A DNA stretch of 64,000 nucleotides, taken from Flagellimonas alvinocaridis. Lineage in GTDB: Bacteria > Bacteroidota > Bacteroidia > Flavobacteriales > Flavobacteriaceae. How positions within the stretch are numbered: the stretch's first letter is position 1; each line of letters opens with the position of its first letter. Below are positions 28,625 through 38,179 of this stretch, in pieces. The notes beneath the pieces were generated by a model. The model did not search any database. It was not told the origin of the DNA and worked only from the letters and a program-made list of their open reading frames with translations. The stretch is taken from contig NZ_SNTZ01000001.1 of the NCBI RefSeq assembly GCF_004916895.1, positions 900,263 to 964,262 of the forward strand, written 5' to 3'. A program made the position numbers and the translations under genes.

Positions 28625-29083
28625 ATGAGCGGAACATTGAACAAAGTAATGCTGATCGGGCATTTGGGAGACGAAGTGAAAATCCACTATTTTGAAGGTG
28701 GGAATTGCATTGCCCGCTTCCCTTTGGCCACCAATGAAACCTATACCAATAGACAAACTGGAGAAAAGGTCACCAATACGGATTGGCATAATGTTGTGGT
28801 ACGGAACAAGGCTGCCGAAATCTGTGAAAAATATTTGAGCAAAGGCGATAAGGTATATGTTGAGGGTAGACTCAAAAACAGACAATGGCAAGGAGAAGAT
28901 GGAAATACCAGATATACTACCGAGGTACATGTGCAGGATTTTACCTTCCTGACCACAAAGAAAGAGAGCATGGCCAATGTACAGCAGATGCAGGAAACTT
29001 CTCCAAGTCAGGAGGCATCTAAAGTTTCTGGCCCTGTGGCACCCATGGATGAGACCGAGGAAGAGGATGACCTGCCATTCTAA
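28625..29083 (+). CDS. ssb: Single-stranded DNA-binding protein
   Basis: 152 residues. N-terminal OB fold (MSGTLNKVMLIGHLGDEVKI; NTDWHNVVVRNKAAEICEKY; YVEGRLKNRQWQGEDGNTRY), a short Gln/Ser/Pro-rich linker, and the acidic tail EEEDDLPF that recruits repair and replication partners. Coats ssDNA in replication and repair. Own promoter upstream; gldE starts 24 bases after its stop. Confidence 0.96.
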   Translation: MSGTLNKVMLIGHLGDEVKIHYFEGGNCIARFPLATNETYTNRQTGEKVTNTDWHNVVVRNKAAEICEKYLSKGDKVYVEGRLKNRQWQGEDGNTRYTTEVHVQDFTFLTTKKESMANVQQMQETSPSQEASKVSGPVAPMDETEEEDDLPF

Positions 29084-29107
29084 ACATATAAGTTAAAGCA
29101 ATTCAAT

Positions 29108-30418
29108 TTGGATCCCGAACCCCCTTGTTTGGTATTTTTCTTCACTGCCTTTAATGGTATTTTTACCATAAAAGTTATTGTGCTTTTTTTCCTGTTGGGC
29201 GGATCTGCCATGATTTCGGCTGCTGAGGTGGCTCTTTTTGGCCTGTCCCAGACCGATGTAAACGAAATGCAGGAAAAAGACAGTTCCAGAGGTAACATGA
29301 TCGTACAATTGTTGGACAGACCCAAGAAACTTTTGGCTACTATTTTGATTGCCAATAACGCCATAAACATTGGCATAGTTTTACTGTTCAGTTCAATTGG
29401 GGAAACCATTTTTTCTGGAATAGACGGTACCTTGCGATTCTTGTTGGAAGTGGTGGTGGCGACCTTTCTTATCTTAATGTTCGGGGAAATCTTGCCAAAA
29501 ATCTATGCCAATCGCAATAGGGTTCAGTTCTCATACTTTATGGCTGTTCCCTTAAAAATTTTAAGTGTTCTGTTTACTCCTTTAAGTGCGCCAATGCGAT
29601 CAAGCACCCTATTTCTTGAGGAAAAATTGGGGAAGCAAAAATCCAACCTCAGTATTAACCATTTGTCACAAGCATTGGAGTTGGCTTCAGAAGGGGATAC
29701 CACCAAAGAGGAGCAGAAAATATTGGAAGGCATTGTAACTTTTGGTAACACAGACACAAAGCAGGTCATGCGTCCCCGAATCGATATTTTTGCCCTGAAC
29801 GAGAAAATGAAGTTTCCTGAAGTTATCGAGGAAATCAAAAAGAACGGTTACTCAAGGGTGCCGGTGTTCTCTGAAAATATGGACAATGTACTGGGTGTTC
29901 TGTATGTGAAGGACCTTTTGCCCTATATCGACCGAAAAAGTTTTAGTTGGATGTCCTTGATCCGTGAACCTTATTTTGTGCCCGAGAATAAAAAACTGGA
30001 CGACCTATTGTTGGAGTTCCAAGAAAAAAAGAACCACTTGGCGGTTGTGGTCGACGAATATGGGGGTACTTCCGGGATTGTTACCCTAGAAGACATTATC
30101 GAGGAAATAGTTGGGGATATTAGTGACGAGTTTGATGATGAAGACCTTATTTTTTCTAAACTGGATGAACGCAATTATGTATTTGATGGGAAAACCGCAC
30201 TTAAGGACTTCTACCGTGTAACCAAGATTGGGGACGAAGAGGAATTTGAGGCCAAGAAAGGGGAGTCCGAGACCATAGCTGGGTTTGTTCTGGAAATTTC
30301 AGGAGGCTTCCCCAAAAGAGGCGAGAAAATATTCTTCAAAGACTATCAATTTATTGTAGAGAGTTTGGACAAAAAAAGATTGAAACGCATTAAAGTTACC
30401 CTGCCCCATGAAGCTTAG
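29108..30418 (+). CDS. gldE: Gliding motility-associated membrane protein GldE
   Basis: 436 residues from TTG 29108, giving MDPEPPC, the start I recall for GldE in other flavobacteria. A DUF21/CNNM membrane region (about 20-200, several transmembrane segments) is followed by two CBS domains (about 205-330; TKQVMRPRIDIFALNEKMKF, YGGTSGIVTLEDIIEEIVGD) and a C-terminal CorC_HlyC domain. GldE was found as a multicopy partner of GldD in gliding and type IX secretion. It overlaps gldD by 11 bases. Confidence 0.92.
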   Translation: MDPEPPCLVFFFTAFNGIFTIKVIVLFFLLGGSAMISAAEVALFGLSQTDVNEMQEKDSSRGNMIVQLLDRPKKLLATILIANNAINIGIVLLFSSIGETIFSGIDGTLRFLLEVVVATFLILMFGEILPKIYANRNRVQFSYFMAVPLKILSVLFTPLSAPMRSSTLFLEEKLGKQKSNLSINHLSQALELASEGDTTKEEQKILEGIVTFGNTDTKQVMRPRIDIFALNEKMKFPEVIEEIKKNGYSRVPVFSENMDNVLGVLYVKDLLPYIDRKSFSWMSLIREPYFVPENKKLDDLLLEFQEKKNHLAVVVDEYGGTSGIVTLEDIIEEIVGDISDEFDDEDLIFSKLDERNYVFDGKTALKDFYRVTKIGDEEEFEAKKGESETIAGFVLEISGGFPKRGEKIFFKDYQFIVESLDKKRLKRIKVTLPHEA

Positions 30419-30965
30419 CCATTTTATATTTTTTTGTGTTGGACTTGTATTTATGGGCTGTAAGGAAGATGTTTTGCCCAGACCCAAAGCCATGCTTCGG
30501 TTGGAGTATCCCCAGGGAAGTTATAAGCTGTCAGACTCCGATTGCATTTATACCTTTGACCAAAACACACTTTCCATCATAAAAGAGAATAAAGATTGCT
30601 CCTTGGTTTTGGATTATCCAATGATGAAGGGGTCCATCTATCTTACCTATAAACCAGTGGACGGTAACATTCGGGAACTGCTCATAGATGCCCAAAAATT
30701 AACCTATGAGCATGTTGTCAAGGCAGATAACATTGCACCCAAGGAATATATAAATGCTGAGGCAAAAGTTTACGGGATGTTCTATGAAGTAAGTGGGAAT
30801 GCTGCATCCCAATCCCAGTTTTATGTGACCGATAGCACAAATCATTTTATAACAGGGTCATTGTACTTTTATGCCAAGCCCAATTATGATTCCATTTTGC
30901 CTGCGGCCATGTATCTACAGAACGACATCCGTAGAATCATGGAGAGCCTTAAGTGGAAAGAATGA
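30408..30965 (+). CDS. gldD: Gliding motility lipoprotein GldD
   Basis: 185 residues. Signal with lipobox (FMGCKEDVLPRPKAMLRLEY; Cys about 19), then a mostly beta domain typical of GldD (FDQNTLSIIKENKDCSLVLD; KGSIYLTYKPVDGNIRELLI). Known to be needed for gliding and T9SS function in Flavobacterium johnsoniae. Its coupling to gldE shows this organism carries at least these gliding/T9SS genes, though gliding itself cannot be judged from this window. Confidence 0.92.
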   Translation: MKLSHFIFFCVGLVFMGCKEDVLPRPKAMLRLEYPQGSYKLSDSDCIYTFDQNTLSIIKENKDCSLVLDYPMMKGSIYLTYKPVDGNIRELLIDAQKLTYEHVVKADNIAPKEYINAEAKVYGMFYEVSGNAASQSQFYVTDSTNHFITGSLYFYAKPNYDSILPAAMYLQNDIRRIMESLKWKE

Positions 30966-31385
30966 TCATTCTTTGGATAAAAGCGCTTCGGCTCTTTCTA
31001 TACTCCCGTTAATTTGCTCCTTCAGGGCGTTTACTTTTTCCTCCTCTTCGTTGAGCCATTGTTGTTTTTGCTCTGAAAGCTCCTTCCCATACAAGATTTC
31101 GTCGGAATCAAATCGGTCTCCGAAATTTTTCATCCAGTTCATCATAGCTCTATTGGCCTTTTGAAGATCTTTCATGGCTTTTTCATATTGTTGGCCTACT
31201 TCAGTGGTGTCCACTTTTTCTTTGAGCTCACCAACCAACTTGCCCAAGGTGCCCATTTTGGGCATTACTTCATCATGAACTGCCATAACCTGTTCCATTT
31301 GGGTTGGTCCTTCGGGAGCTTTTTTCTCTTCTTTGCAGGAAATGGTAAGGATAGCTAGGCATATTATTAAAAGGAATGTTCTCAT
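30966..31385 (-). CDS. Small helical lipoprotein, function unknown
   Basis: 139 residues. Signal MRTFLLIICLAILTISCKEE with lipobox Cys 17, then a long helical, charged body likely to form a coiled coil (MPKMGTLGKLVGELKEKVDT; SEQKQQWLNEEEEKVNALKE). Such proteins are common in Flavobacteriaceae, sometimes misnamed viral A-type inclusion proteins. It is convergent with gldD, starting the base after its stop. Confidence 0.75.
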   Translation of the reverse strand: MRTFLLIICLAILTISCKEEKKAPEGPTQMEQVMAVHDEVMPKMGTLGKLVGELKEKVDTTEVGQQYEKAMKDLQKANRAMMNWMKNFGDRFDSDEILYGKELSEQKQQWLNEEEEKVNALKEQINGSIERAEALLSKE

Positions 31386-31414
31386 AGTAGAATATTTTGC
31401 ATGCTAAAATAACC

Positions 31415-31446
31415 AAAAAAGGAGCTATTAAAGCTCCTTTTTTTTA
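31415..31446. terminator. Bidirectional hairpin terminator
   Basis: AAAAAAGGAGCT ATTAA AGCTCCTTTTTTTT. It lies between two minus-strand genes, so it serves the upstream M16 gene pair. Confidence 0.85.
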
Positions 31447-31462
31447 TCTGTTTGTGATGGGG

Positions 31463-33535
31463 TTATTTAAAATCTGAAGCTTCTACACCTTCATTTACCT
31501 TGATTTCCTTCACTATGAATTCAATGTTCTGTGGCCCCATTTCTTGGGTCAATTTAAATGGAAATTTGATTCCAGATACTTCCTGATAGTTGTCATATCC
31601 TAAAGTGTTCTGCATTTCTTGACCTTGTACTTCCTCTACGGTCACTTCTTGAATCTTAAGGCCGGACGCCACATCATAAAAGGCTGCTTTTTTGTTGGTC
31701 ACCTTTAATTTGTAGGCTTTTTTGTCTCCTATGGTTTCAATGCCTTCCAAGGTGATATTACCTGCAGCGAGATAATTCAGTTCTGGAAATGCGGCAGATT
31801 CTTCCTTTATTTTCTCAATTTCCTCTGAAGAAAGGTCTTTTCGCTGGCCTTGGGCCACCATGTAGCCCTTATTACCATCCAAAACTTGTTTCTGCATGGA
31901 ATTGCCCATTACCTTTACATCTTGCATAAATTGATCCTTGGAGGTTTTCTTCATTTCCAGTTCCAGCTTCATTCCTTGCATTTCTGCCTCGGCCATCATA
32001 GCATACGATTCCACATTTTCCAACTTGGTCTTTCCACCAACGGCTTCGATATATTTTTCCAAGATCGATTTAGCGGTTACGCCATCTGGAATAGCGACAT
32101 TGTAATTGGGCTTTTCAGTTTTGTTGGCATATTTGTCATAGTACAGTACGGGTATGTTCTTGCCTTTGAAAGAGACTTTTTCCAAATTTTCCAAGACATC
32201 ACTTCCCTTTCCTGTGACCACAATACGGGCATTGGAGGTAGAAAAATGTTTTTTTGCTGCATTCTGGATGTCGGAAATGGTAACGGCCTCAATGCGTTCC
32301 AAATAAGTTTTGTAAAAATCGGAGGGTAGGTCTTCCGTTTCTATGTTGAGGGCATAGTTGGCAATGGTTGCCGGATTTTCGAGCGCCATGACAAAATTTC
32401 CGGCATAAAGAGCCTTTGTGTTGGTCAGTTCCTCTTCAGTCACCGGACTGTTGATCATTTTATCAATCTCTTCCAGAATCTGGACCACAGAACTATCAGT
32501 CACTGCATTACGGACTTGGGCATAAGCATCAAAACGCATTGGGCTATATTTATTGTCCCTGATACCGGAGTAAGATCCGTAGGTGTACCCTTTATCTTCC
32601 CGTAAATTTTGGTACAATCTGGCCTGGGACCCTCCGCCTAGGATTCTATTGGTCAAAAGGGAGGCCAAATAATCATCATCCTTCATTTTCAAATGGGTGA
32701 TGTTTTCCACGGCCACCTCGGATTGAACGGCGTTGGGGGCATCTACAAAATTGATTTGGGTGTATTGGGCATCAGTGGGTTCCGCATAACTGAACGATGG
32801 CGGAACAGCCTTGGACCAAGGCGTAAAATATTGGGTCACTAATTCCTTTACATTGTTGAAATCAACATCGCCAATGACCACCAAATAAGCATTGGCAGGC
32901 ACAAAATAATTCCGGTAAAATTGCTCAACATCCACCAAGGACACATTATTTACGGTCTCTTCACTGGTTATCTCTCCAAAAGGGTGGTTTTTACCATAGG
33001 CAAGGGCCAATTGAACCCGTGTAGCTATGGCTGAAACATCTTTTTCTTCAGATTTAAGTCCGGTTATAATGCGATCTTTTTCCTTGTCAAATTCCTCTTG
33101 GGTAAAGTTGGGGTTCAAGGAAGCATCGGCCATGAGCTCCAAAATCCTTGGGAAATATTTGGAAAGGCAACTCGCTGAAGCACTTTGACTGTTAATATCA
33201 ATCGAGGCGCCTAAAAAGTCGACCTCCTCATAAAAATCATCTTTGGAGATGGACTTAGATCCTTTTCCCAATAGGCTAGAGGTCAAATCGGCAACCCCTG
33301 CCTTGTCACCCTCCAAAATAGGAGGATTATCTATGGTCAAATGAATGGATACCCTTGGTAATTTATGATTTTCTACCACTAAAACCTTGAGGCCGTTCAT
33401 GAGTTCAAAACGAGCAGGTTCCTCCAAATTTATTTCAGGGGCAGGTCCTCTTTGAGGTTGTTTGGTGCGATCTATCTGTGCGTGGGATACTGCCATAAAG
33501 AGCGACAGTATCGTTAATACGATATACTTTTTCAT
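31463..33535 (-). CDS. M16 peptidase-like protein, non-catalytic subunit, with extra C-terminal domain
   Basis: 690 residues from ATG 33535 (signal MKKYIVLTILSLFMAVSHAQ); a longer frame upstream is not used. N-terminal about 470 residues are two M16 (insulinase-like) domains, but the place of the HxxEH zinc motif reads AGVADLTSSLLGKGSKSI, so the zinc site is missing. The R/Y pair region of the second subunit (GSQARLYQNLREDKGYTYGS) is present. From about residue 480 an unrelated beta-rich domain follows (ILEKYIEAVGGKTKLENVES), resembling LolA/outer-membrane lipoprotein-sorting folds. It forms the probable partner of the active M16 protein encoded just upstream (one-base gap). Confidence 0.88.
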   Translation of the reverse strand: MKKYIVLTILSLFMAVSHAQIDRTKQPQRGPAPEINLEEPARFELMNGLKVLVVENHKLPRVSIHLTIDNPPILEGDKAGVADLTSSLLGKGSKSISKDDFYEEVDFLGASIDINSQSASASCLSKYFPRILELMADASLNPNFTQEEFDKEKDRIITGLKSEEKDVSAIATRVQLALAYGKNHPFGEITSEETVNNVSLVDVEQFYRNYFVPANAYLVVIGDVDFNNVKELVTQYFTPWSKAVPPSFSYAEPTDAQYTQINFVDAPNAVQSEVAVENITHLKMKDDDYLASLLTNRILGGGSQARLYQNLREDKGYTYGSYSGIRDNKYSPMRFDAYAQVRNAVTDSSVVQILEEIDKMINSPVTEEELTNTKALYAGNFVMALENPATIANYALNIETEDLPSDFYKTYLERIEAVTISDIQNAAKKHFSTSNARIVVTGKGSDVLENLEKVSFKGKNIPVLYYDKYANKTEKPNYNVAIPDGVTAKSILEKYIEAVGGKTKLENVESYAMMAEAEMQGMKLELEMKKTSKDQFMQDVKVMGNSMQKQVLDGNKGYMVAQGQRKDLSSEEIEKIKEESAAFPELNYLAAGNITLEGIETIGDKKAYKLKVTNKKAAFYDVASGLKIQEVTVEEVQGQEMQNTLGYDNYQEVSGIKFPFKLTQEMGPQNIEFIVKEIKVNEGVEASDFK

Positions 33536-33536
33536 C

Positions 33537-34859
33537 TTAATTGGCGTCTTTTTGTTCTGGTAAATATTCAAGTTCCACCCTTTGGTTTACTTTCAGGTAT
33601 TTTTTGGCAACTTCCCTAATTTCTTCCCGGGTAATGGATCGGTAAATATCAATTTCTGTATTGATGAGGTCGGTGTTGTCCCTTAGCATGTAATTTTCGG
33701 CCAAGGAATTGGCAATCCCTTGAACACTGCTATTGGCGCTCACAAAATTGTTCTCGAACTTGTTCTGGAGTTTTTGATAGTCTTTTTCTGAAATCAAATC
33801 GGTTTGGATTTTCAAGATTTCGGCATCAATCCCATCCTTGATGTCCTGTATGGTATTGTCCCCAACAGGTAAGCCACCCACAAGGTAGGCGCCGTAATCT
33901 TCGGCATCAATGGGAAAAGAAAAAATTTGAAGGGCTTTTTTCTCTTCATCTACCAATTTTTTGTAGAGTTTGGAGCTCTCCCCATCACTAAGGTAGGTCG
34001 ATATCATATTGATGACATATGCATCCCTTTTAGCCTGTCCCGGAGTCCGGTACGCCAAAAAGATGGCAGGAATCTGAATATTGGGATCATGATAGGTGGC
34101 CTGAATGGTATTGGTGATGGGAGTGTCCTCAATGTTTTTTCTTTGGACATCGGCCCCTCTTGGGATGGGACCAAAATAATCAGCAACCAATTTTTTGGTT
34201 TTGTTGATGTCGATATCCCCGGCAACCACCAGTACGGCATTGTTGGGTACATAAAAAGTTTTGTTGAAGTTTTTGAAATCATCCAAAGTGGCACTGGCCA
34301 AGTGATCTAAGGAACCAATTACACCCCAACGATACGGATGTTTTGTGTATAGATTTTTCAGCATTTGTTCAAAAAATGCCCCATAAGGAGAGTTGTCCAC
34401 ACGAAGACGTCTTTCTTCCTGAACCACTTCTTTTTGGGTATCTACCCCTACTTGTCCAATAATGGGATGCATCATCCGTTCAGACTCCAACCATAAGCCA
34501 ATCTCCAAACTGTTAGATGGGAAGGTCTCGTAATAATAGGTGCGATCCAGAAAGGTGTTGGCGTTTCCGCGACCACCGTTGCTAGTCACAATTTTGTCCC
34601 ATTCACCCTTGGGAATGTTTTGGGTACCCTCAAACAAAAGATGCTCAAAAAAATGGGCAAACCCAGTTTTTTGTGGGTCCTCGTCCTTGGATCCCACATG
34701 GTACATGACCGAAGTGGTCACCACAGGGGCTGTGTTATCTTGGTGTAGAATAACATGAAGCCCGTTGTTTAGATCATACTCTTCATAAGCGACTTCTTGC
34801 GCAGCAAGAAAATGGCCCATGGCAAGTATGAAAAGTGCAGAAAGCAGAATTCTTTTCAT
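33537..34859 (-). CDS. M16 family zinc peptidase, catalytic subunit
   Basis: 440 residues. Signal peptide (ending LAAQ), then the inverted zinc motif HFFEH in GFAHFFEHLLFEGTQNIPKG at about residues 67-71 and the distal Glu in the DTQKEVVQEERRLR segment. Periplasmic processing peptidase, expected to close around peptides together with the non-catalytic partner encoded immediately downstream. The pair is a common Bacteroidota operon. Confidence 0.92.
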   Translation of the reverse strand: MKRILLSALFILAMGHFLAAQEVAYEEYDLNNGLHVILHQDNTAPVVTTSVMYHVGSKDEDPQKTGFAHFFEHLLFEGTQNIPKGEWDKIVTSNGGRGNANTFLDRTYYYETFPSNSLEIGLWLESERMMHPIIGQVGVDTQKEVVQEERRLRVDNSPYGAFFEQMLKNLYTKHPYRWGVIGSLDHLASATLDDFKNFNKTFYVPNNAVLVVAGDIDINKTKKLVADYFGPIPRGADVQRKNIEDTPITNTIQATYHDPNIQIPAIFLAYRTPGQAKRDAYVINMISTYLSDGESSKLYKKLVDEEKKALQIFSFPIDAEDYGAYLVGGLPVGDNTIQDIKDGIDAEILKIQTDLISEKDYQKLQNKFENNFVSANSSVQGIANSLAENYMLRDNTDLINTEIDIYRSITREEIREVAKKYLKVNQRVELEYLPEQKDAN

Positions 34860-35040
34860 AATGCTCTATTTTATGTTGCTAAAATCCAATGAGGTTAGTA
34901 TGGATTTTTTGATTGATGTTACGCTAAATATAGGATAAAATTTGAAAGTCAGATAAATATGACACAAGTCTTTGAAGGCAACTGTGGCATATGTCGTAAA
35001 CATTCAGTAAATTAATCATCATATCCAAAAATATAATGAG

Positions 35041-35487
35041 ATGAAAAATCTAACCCTACCTATTCGTTTTGGAATTGTCACCAGTGCGATTCTCATTGCA
35101 TATTTTTTGATACTCTCCCTCATGGGAAAACACACCAATGTGTTTTATAGCCTATTTAATGGTGTTATCACTGGGTTTGGTATTTATGAGACCATAAAGT
35201 ATACAAGACTACGGCAAGGTAAGGGTTTTAGTTATGGTAGTGGTTTTACCGCAGGGATTACCACCGGTTTTATAGCTTCACTACTGTTCACATTTTTCTT
35301 TGCACTTTACTCCACCGAGCTCAACAGTCATTTTTTGGACGACCTTTCCAAGGTTTGGGCCAAGGACTATAAAAATTTTCAAGGAATAGTTTTCTTTACG
35401 GTTGCCATAATGGGGTTTGCCACTACCTTGGTTTTAACACTTTCCTTTATGCAACTCTTTAAATCTTCCAACAATCCCAAAAAATAA
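35041..35487 (+). CDS. DUF4199 membrane protein
   Basis: 148 residues with four hydrophobic segments (about 8-27, 32-50, 70-92, 120-140). Contains FSYGSGFTAGITTGFIASLL, the glycine-rich middle of DUF4199 proteins. Inner membrane, function unknown. Single gene between the M16 pair and rplU. Confidence 0.8.
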   Translation: MKNLTLPIRFGIVTSAILIAYFLILSLMGKHTNVFYSLFNGVITGFGIYETIKYTRLRQGKGFSYGSGFTAGITTGFIASLLFTFFFALYSTELNSHFLDDLSKVWAKDYKNFQGIVFFTVAIMGFATTLVLTLSFMQLFKSSNNPKK

Positions 35488-35511
35488 TGGGTCAAAAGGT
35501 TGTAATTATAC

Positions 35512-35541
35512 TTGTGGATTAAGGATTTAGCAGTATATTTG
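35512..35541 (+). promoter_or_regulatory. Promoter of rplU-rpmA
   Basis: TTG at 35512-35514, 19 bases, then TATATTTG at 35534-35541: the full Bacteroidota -33/-7 layout, 50 bases before rplU. Confidence 0.7.
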
Positions 35542-35591
35542 CACCCGCTAATTTGGCGAATAGACCATTAAATAATTATAACTAACGTATT

Positions 35592-36131
35592 ATGTACGCA
35601 ATTGTAGAGATGGCAGGGCAGCAATTTAAAGTTGCAAAAGACCAGAAAGTGTACGTTCACCGTTTGCAGGAAGAAGAAGGGAACAAAGTCGTTTTTGACA
35701 AAGTTCTTCTTTTGGAAGATGGAGGGAACGTTACTATTGGCGCCCCAGTCATAGAAGGTGCGGCTGTTGAGGCCAAAGTTGTAAAACACCTTAAGGGTGA
35801 TAAAGTTATCGTCTTCAAAAAGAAAAGACGTAAAGGATACCAAAAGAAAAACGGACACAGACAATATTTGACTGAGATCGTTGTTGAAGGTATCGTGGCC
35901 AAAGGAGCTAAGAAAGCTGCTCCGGCAAAGGCTAAAGCTGAGGAAAAGCCAGTATCTGAACCCAAAAAGGCAGAAGCAAAAAAAGCTGCTCCAAAAAAGG
36001 AAGCTCCAAAGGCGGCCGAGGATTTAAGCTCCAAAACGGTAGCTGAATTGAAAGATATGGCAAAAGCTAAGGACATTACCGGATATTCTTCCATGAAGAA
36101 AGCCGAATTGATTGAAGCGTTAAGCAAATAA
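35592..36131 (+). CDS. rplU: Ribosomal protein bL21 with C-terminal SAP-like extension
   Basis: 179 residues against about 103 for a normal bL21. Residues 1-103 are the complete L21 core (MYAIVEMAGQQFKVAKDQKV; KKKRRKGYQKKNGHRQYLTE). An Ala/Lys/Pro-rich linker (104-143) leads to a 36-residue helix-extended-helix module (SSKTVAELKDMAKAKDITGY, then KKAELIEALSK) that looks like a SAP or Rho-N domain, often nucleic-acid binding. rpmA follows after 26 bases. Confidence 0.95.
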   Translation: MYAIVEMAGQQFKVAKDQKVYVHRLQEEEGNKVVFDKVLLLEDGGNVTIGAPVIEGAAVEAKVVKHLKGDKVIVFKKKRRKGYQKKNGHRQYLTEIVVEGIVAKGAKKAAPAKAKAEEKPVSEPKKAEAKKAAPKKEAPKAAEDLSSKTVAELKDMAKAKDITGYSSMKKAELIEALSK

Positions 36132-36157
36132 AAGAATAGAACTAAAATTTAGATATC

Positions 36158-36418
36158 ATGGCTCACAAGAAAGGTGTAGGTAGTTCAAAAAACGGTAGAG
36201 AATCAGAATCGAAACGCTTAGGGGTTAAGATTTTTGGTGGTCAGGCCGCTGTAGCCGGTAACATCATTGTAAGACAACGTGGTACCAAGCACAACCCTGG
36301 TGACAATGTTTATGCCGGAAAAGACCATACCTTGCATGCCAAGGTAGACGGCATCGTGAAGTTTGAAAAGAAAACTGGAGGAAAATCTTTTGTTTCCATC
36401 GAGCCTTTTCAAGCATAA
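36158..36418 (+). CDS. rpmA: Ribosomal protein bL27
   Basis: 86 residues. Begins [20 protein letters not shown], the conserved flexible N-terminus that reaches the peptidyl transferase centre, then [20 protein letters not shown] and [17 protein letters not shown]. Mature start is used directly; no Firmicute-type cleaved N-extension. Ends at a strong terminator. Confidence 0.98.
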   Translation: MAHKKGVGSSKNGRESESKRLGVKIFGGQAAVAGNIIVRQRGTKHNPGDNVYAGKDHTLHAKVDGIVKFEKKTGGKSFVSIEPFQA

Positions 36419-36442
36419 GAATACACCGTTTTAAACGATTAA

Positions 36443-36475
36443 AATAAGGCCCCGCGAAGCGGGGCCTTATTTTTT
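36443..36475 (+). terminator. Terminator after rpmA
   Basis: AATAAGGCCCCGC GAA GCGGGGCCTTATT followed by T run; 13-bp stem. Confidence 0.93.
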
Positions 36476-36577
36476 GCCCTTCCTTCAACTCATTTTTTAA
36501 TGGTTTAATAACCTAATGATGATATGTGACCGACGGTAATTGATTTTATTGTCACTTCTTAATTTGGGTCACGTTCC

Positions 36578-38179
36578 ATGAAAACAAGTTTTGGTGTCTT
36601 TTGTATAATGGTTTTGGTGGTAGTTCTTATCCATACCCCAGTTCTGGGTCAAAAGTTACAACCCGATTATATTTCAATACAGACCTCTGACGCTACTTTT
36701 CTGGAACTTCAAAAAAGGTTGGAAGCTTCCAAACAACATCCCGATCAACCTCGGGAAATTGTCCAGAATCACATAAAATTGGGCGAATATCATCATATGC
36801 TGGGATTGTATTCTGAGGCAATGGACCAATACAATGGTGCTTTGGAACAAATGGGAACCGATCTTTCGGATACGCTTTATATCAAATTGAACAACAACAT
36901 TGGAAGAGTGTATCTTTCCCTAAACAATTTTGAACTGGCCGAGCAACATTTTACGGATACCATGAACCGTTCCTTAGAGCTCAACTATAGCTTTGGCCAG
37001 GCCAATTCCATGTCCCTATTAGGGGCTTGCTATGAAAAACAGGGAGAATATGAAAAGGCGCTGGCCTATCAAAAAGAGAGCCTGTTGTTGTTTGAACACC
37101 TAGGAGATAAACATGGTGTGGCCATCACCAATGAGAATATTGGGAGCATTTATGAGGATTTAGGGCAATTTGACCTTGCTTATCAATACTTCAACAAATC
37201 ATACGGGTACGTAAAGGATTCTGAAACCATAGAAGAGGTAAACGTACTCAATAATCTGGGAGATTCCTTTCGGAAAACTGGGGACTATGATTCGGCATTG
37301 ACACATACCAAAAAGGCGTTGGAGATTGCTCAAAAACTCAACGACCTACATCAGTTGGAAGGTGCCCATAAAGACCTTTCCAAGACCTATGCCCTCATGG
37401 GAAATTTTGAAAAGGCCCATGCGGAACTGATACAATCAGAAAGGTTCAACAGTGCTATGCTCACGGCCCAGAATACCAATCAGCTCAATGTGTTGCAGAC
37501 CATTTACGAGACCAATAAAAAAGAAGCCGAAATACAGTTGTTAAAGGAACAGAACAAGGTAAATGCCGCCAATCAAAACTTACTTTGGGTGGCGCTGTTC
37601 GCCATAGCCGCTATCCTAACCATTTTGTATAATTATTTGGGAAGAAAGCGAAAGGCCAAGATCAAGATACAGGAATACAAACAGCGCATGCTCAAGGCGG
37701 AACTGGACAAAAAAGCCATTGAGGAAAAGAACCTTCAAAATGAGGTGCAGCTCAAAACAGCTTCACTATCCCGATACAGCCTCCATCTTTCCCAGAAAAA
37801 TAAAATCTTGCTCGATTTGTCCAATACCCTTCGAAACATTGCATCTCGAAGAAATATGGACACTTCGGAAAAAATAAAAAGCTTGGTCAAAGAAATCGAT
37901 TTTAATCTGCAGCAGGAGCACGAGTGGGATGAGTTCATGAATTTTTTTAAGGAAATTCACCCAGAGTTTATCAAGAAACTCTCCACTATGTCCGAAGACA
38001 ACCTTTCGCCAGCGGAGCTACGGCTGGGGATGTTGTTGAGGTTAAACCTGACCTCCAAGGAAATTGCATCCATCTTACGGGTTACCCCCGATAGTGTTCG
38101 AGTGGCTCGCCATCGTCTTCGGAAGAAACTCCCCATAGACCAAAAAGAAGAACTGGTAAACTTTATGATAGAGCTTTGA
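36578..38179 (+). CDS. Transmembrane TPR regulator with C-terminal LuxR-type HTH
   Basis: 533 residues. Signal/anchor 1-25, tetratricopeptide repeats about 50-300 (LGEYHHMLGLYSEAMDQYNG; YLSLNNFELAEQHFTDTMNR; YEKQGEYEKALAYQKESLLL), one transmembrane segment 334-353 (NLLWVALFAIAAILTILYNY), a coiled coil (about 360-400), and a winged/LuxR-like HTH at 474-533 (LSPAELRLGMLLRLNLTSKE; VTPDSVRVARHRLRKKLPI). This is the design of Bacteroidota one-component membrane regulators that sense in the periplasm and bind DNA inside. It sits directly before the TonB receptor-phytase pair and probably controls it. Confidence 0.85.
   Translation: MKTSFGVFCIMVLVVVLIHTPVLGQKLQPDYISIQTSDATFLELQKRLEASKQHPDQPREIVQNHIKLGEYHHMLGLYSEAMDQYNGALEQMGTDLSDTLYIKLNNNIGRVYLSLNNFELAEQHFTDTMNRSLELNYSFGQANSMSLLGACYEKQGEYEKALAYQKESLLLFEHLGDKHGVAITNENIGSIYEDLGQFDLAYQYFNKSYGYVKDSETIEEVNVLNNLGDSFRKTGDYDSALTHTKKALEIAQKLNDLHQLEGAHKDLSKTYALMGNFEKAHAELIQSERFNSAMLTAQNTNQLNVLQTIYETNKKEAEIQLLKEQNKVNAANQNLLWVALFAIAAILTILYNYLGRKRKAKIKIQEYKQRMLKAELDKKAIEEKNLQNEVQLKTASLSRYSLHLSQKNKILLDLSNTLRNIASRRNMDTSEKIKSLVKEIDFNLQQEHEWDEFMNFFKEIHPEFIKKLSTMSEDNLSPAELRLGMLLRLNLTSKEIASILRVTPDSVRVARHRLRKKLPIDQKEELVNFMIEL

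Noticed and set aside
34998..35012. 15-base AAACATTCAGTAAAT shared with 48871-48885 upstream of an M61 peptidase gene
   Set aside because: In a 64-kb AT-rich window a few shared 15-mers are expected by chance; no symmetry or wider similarity.
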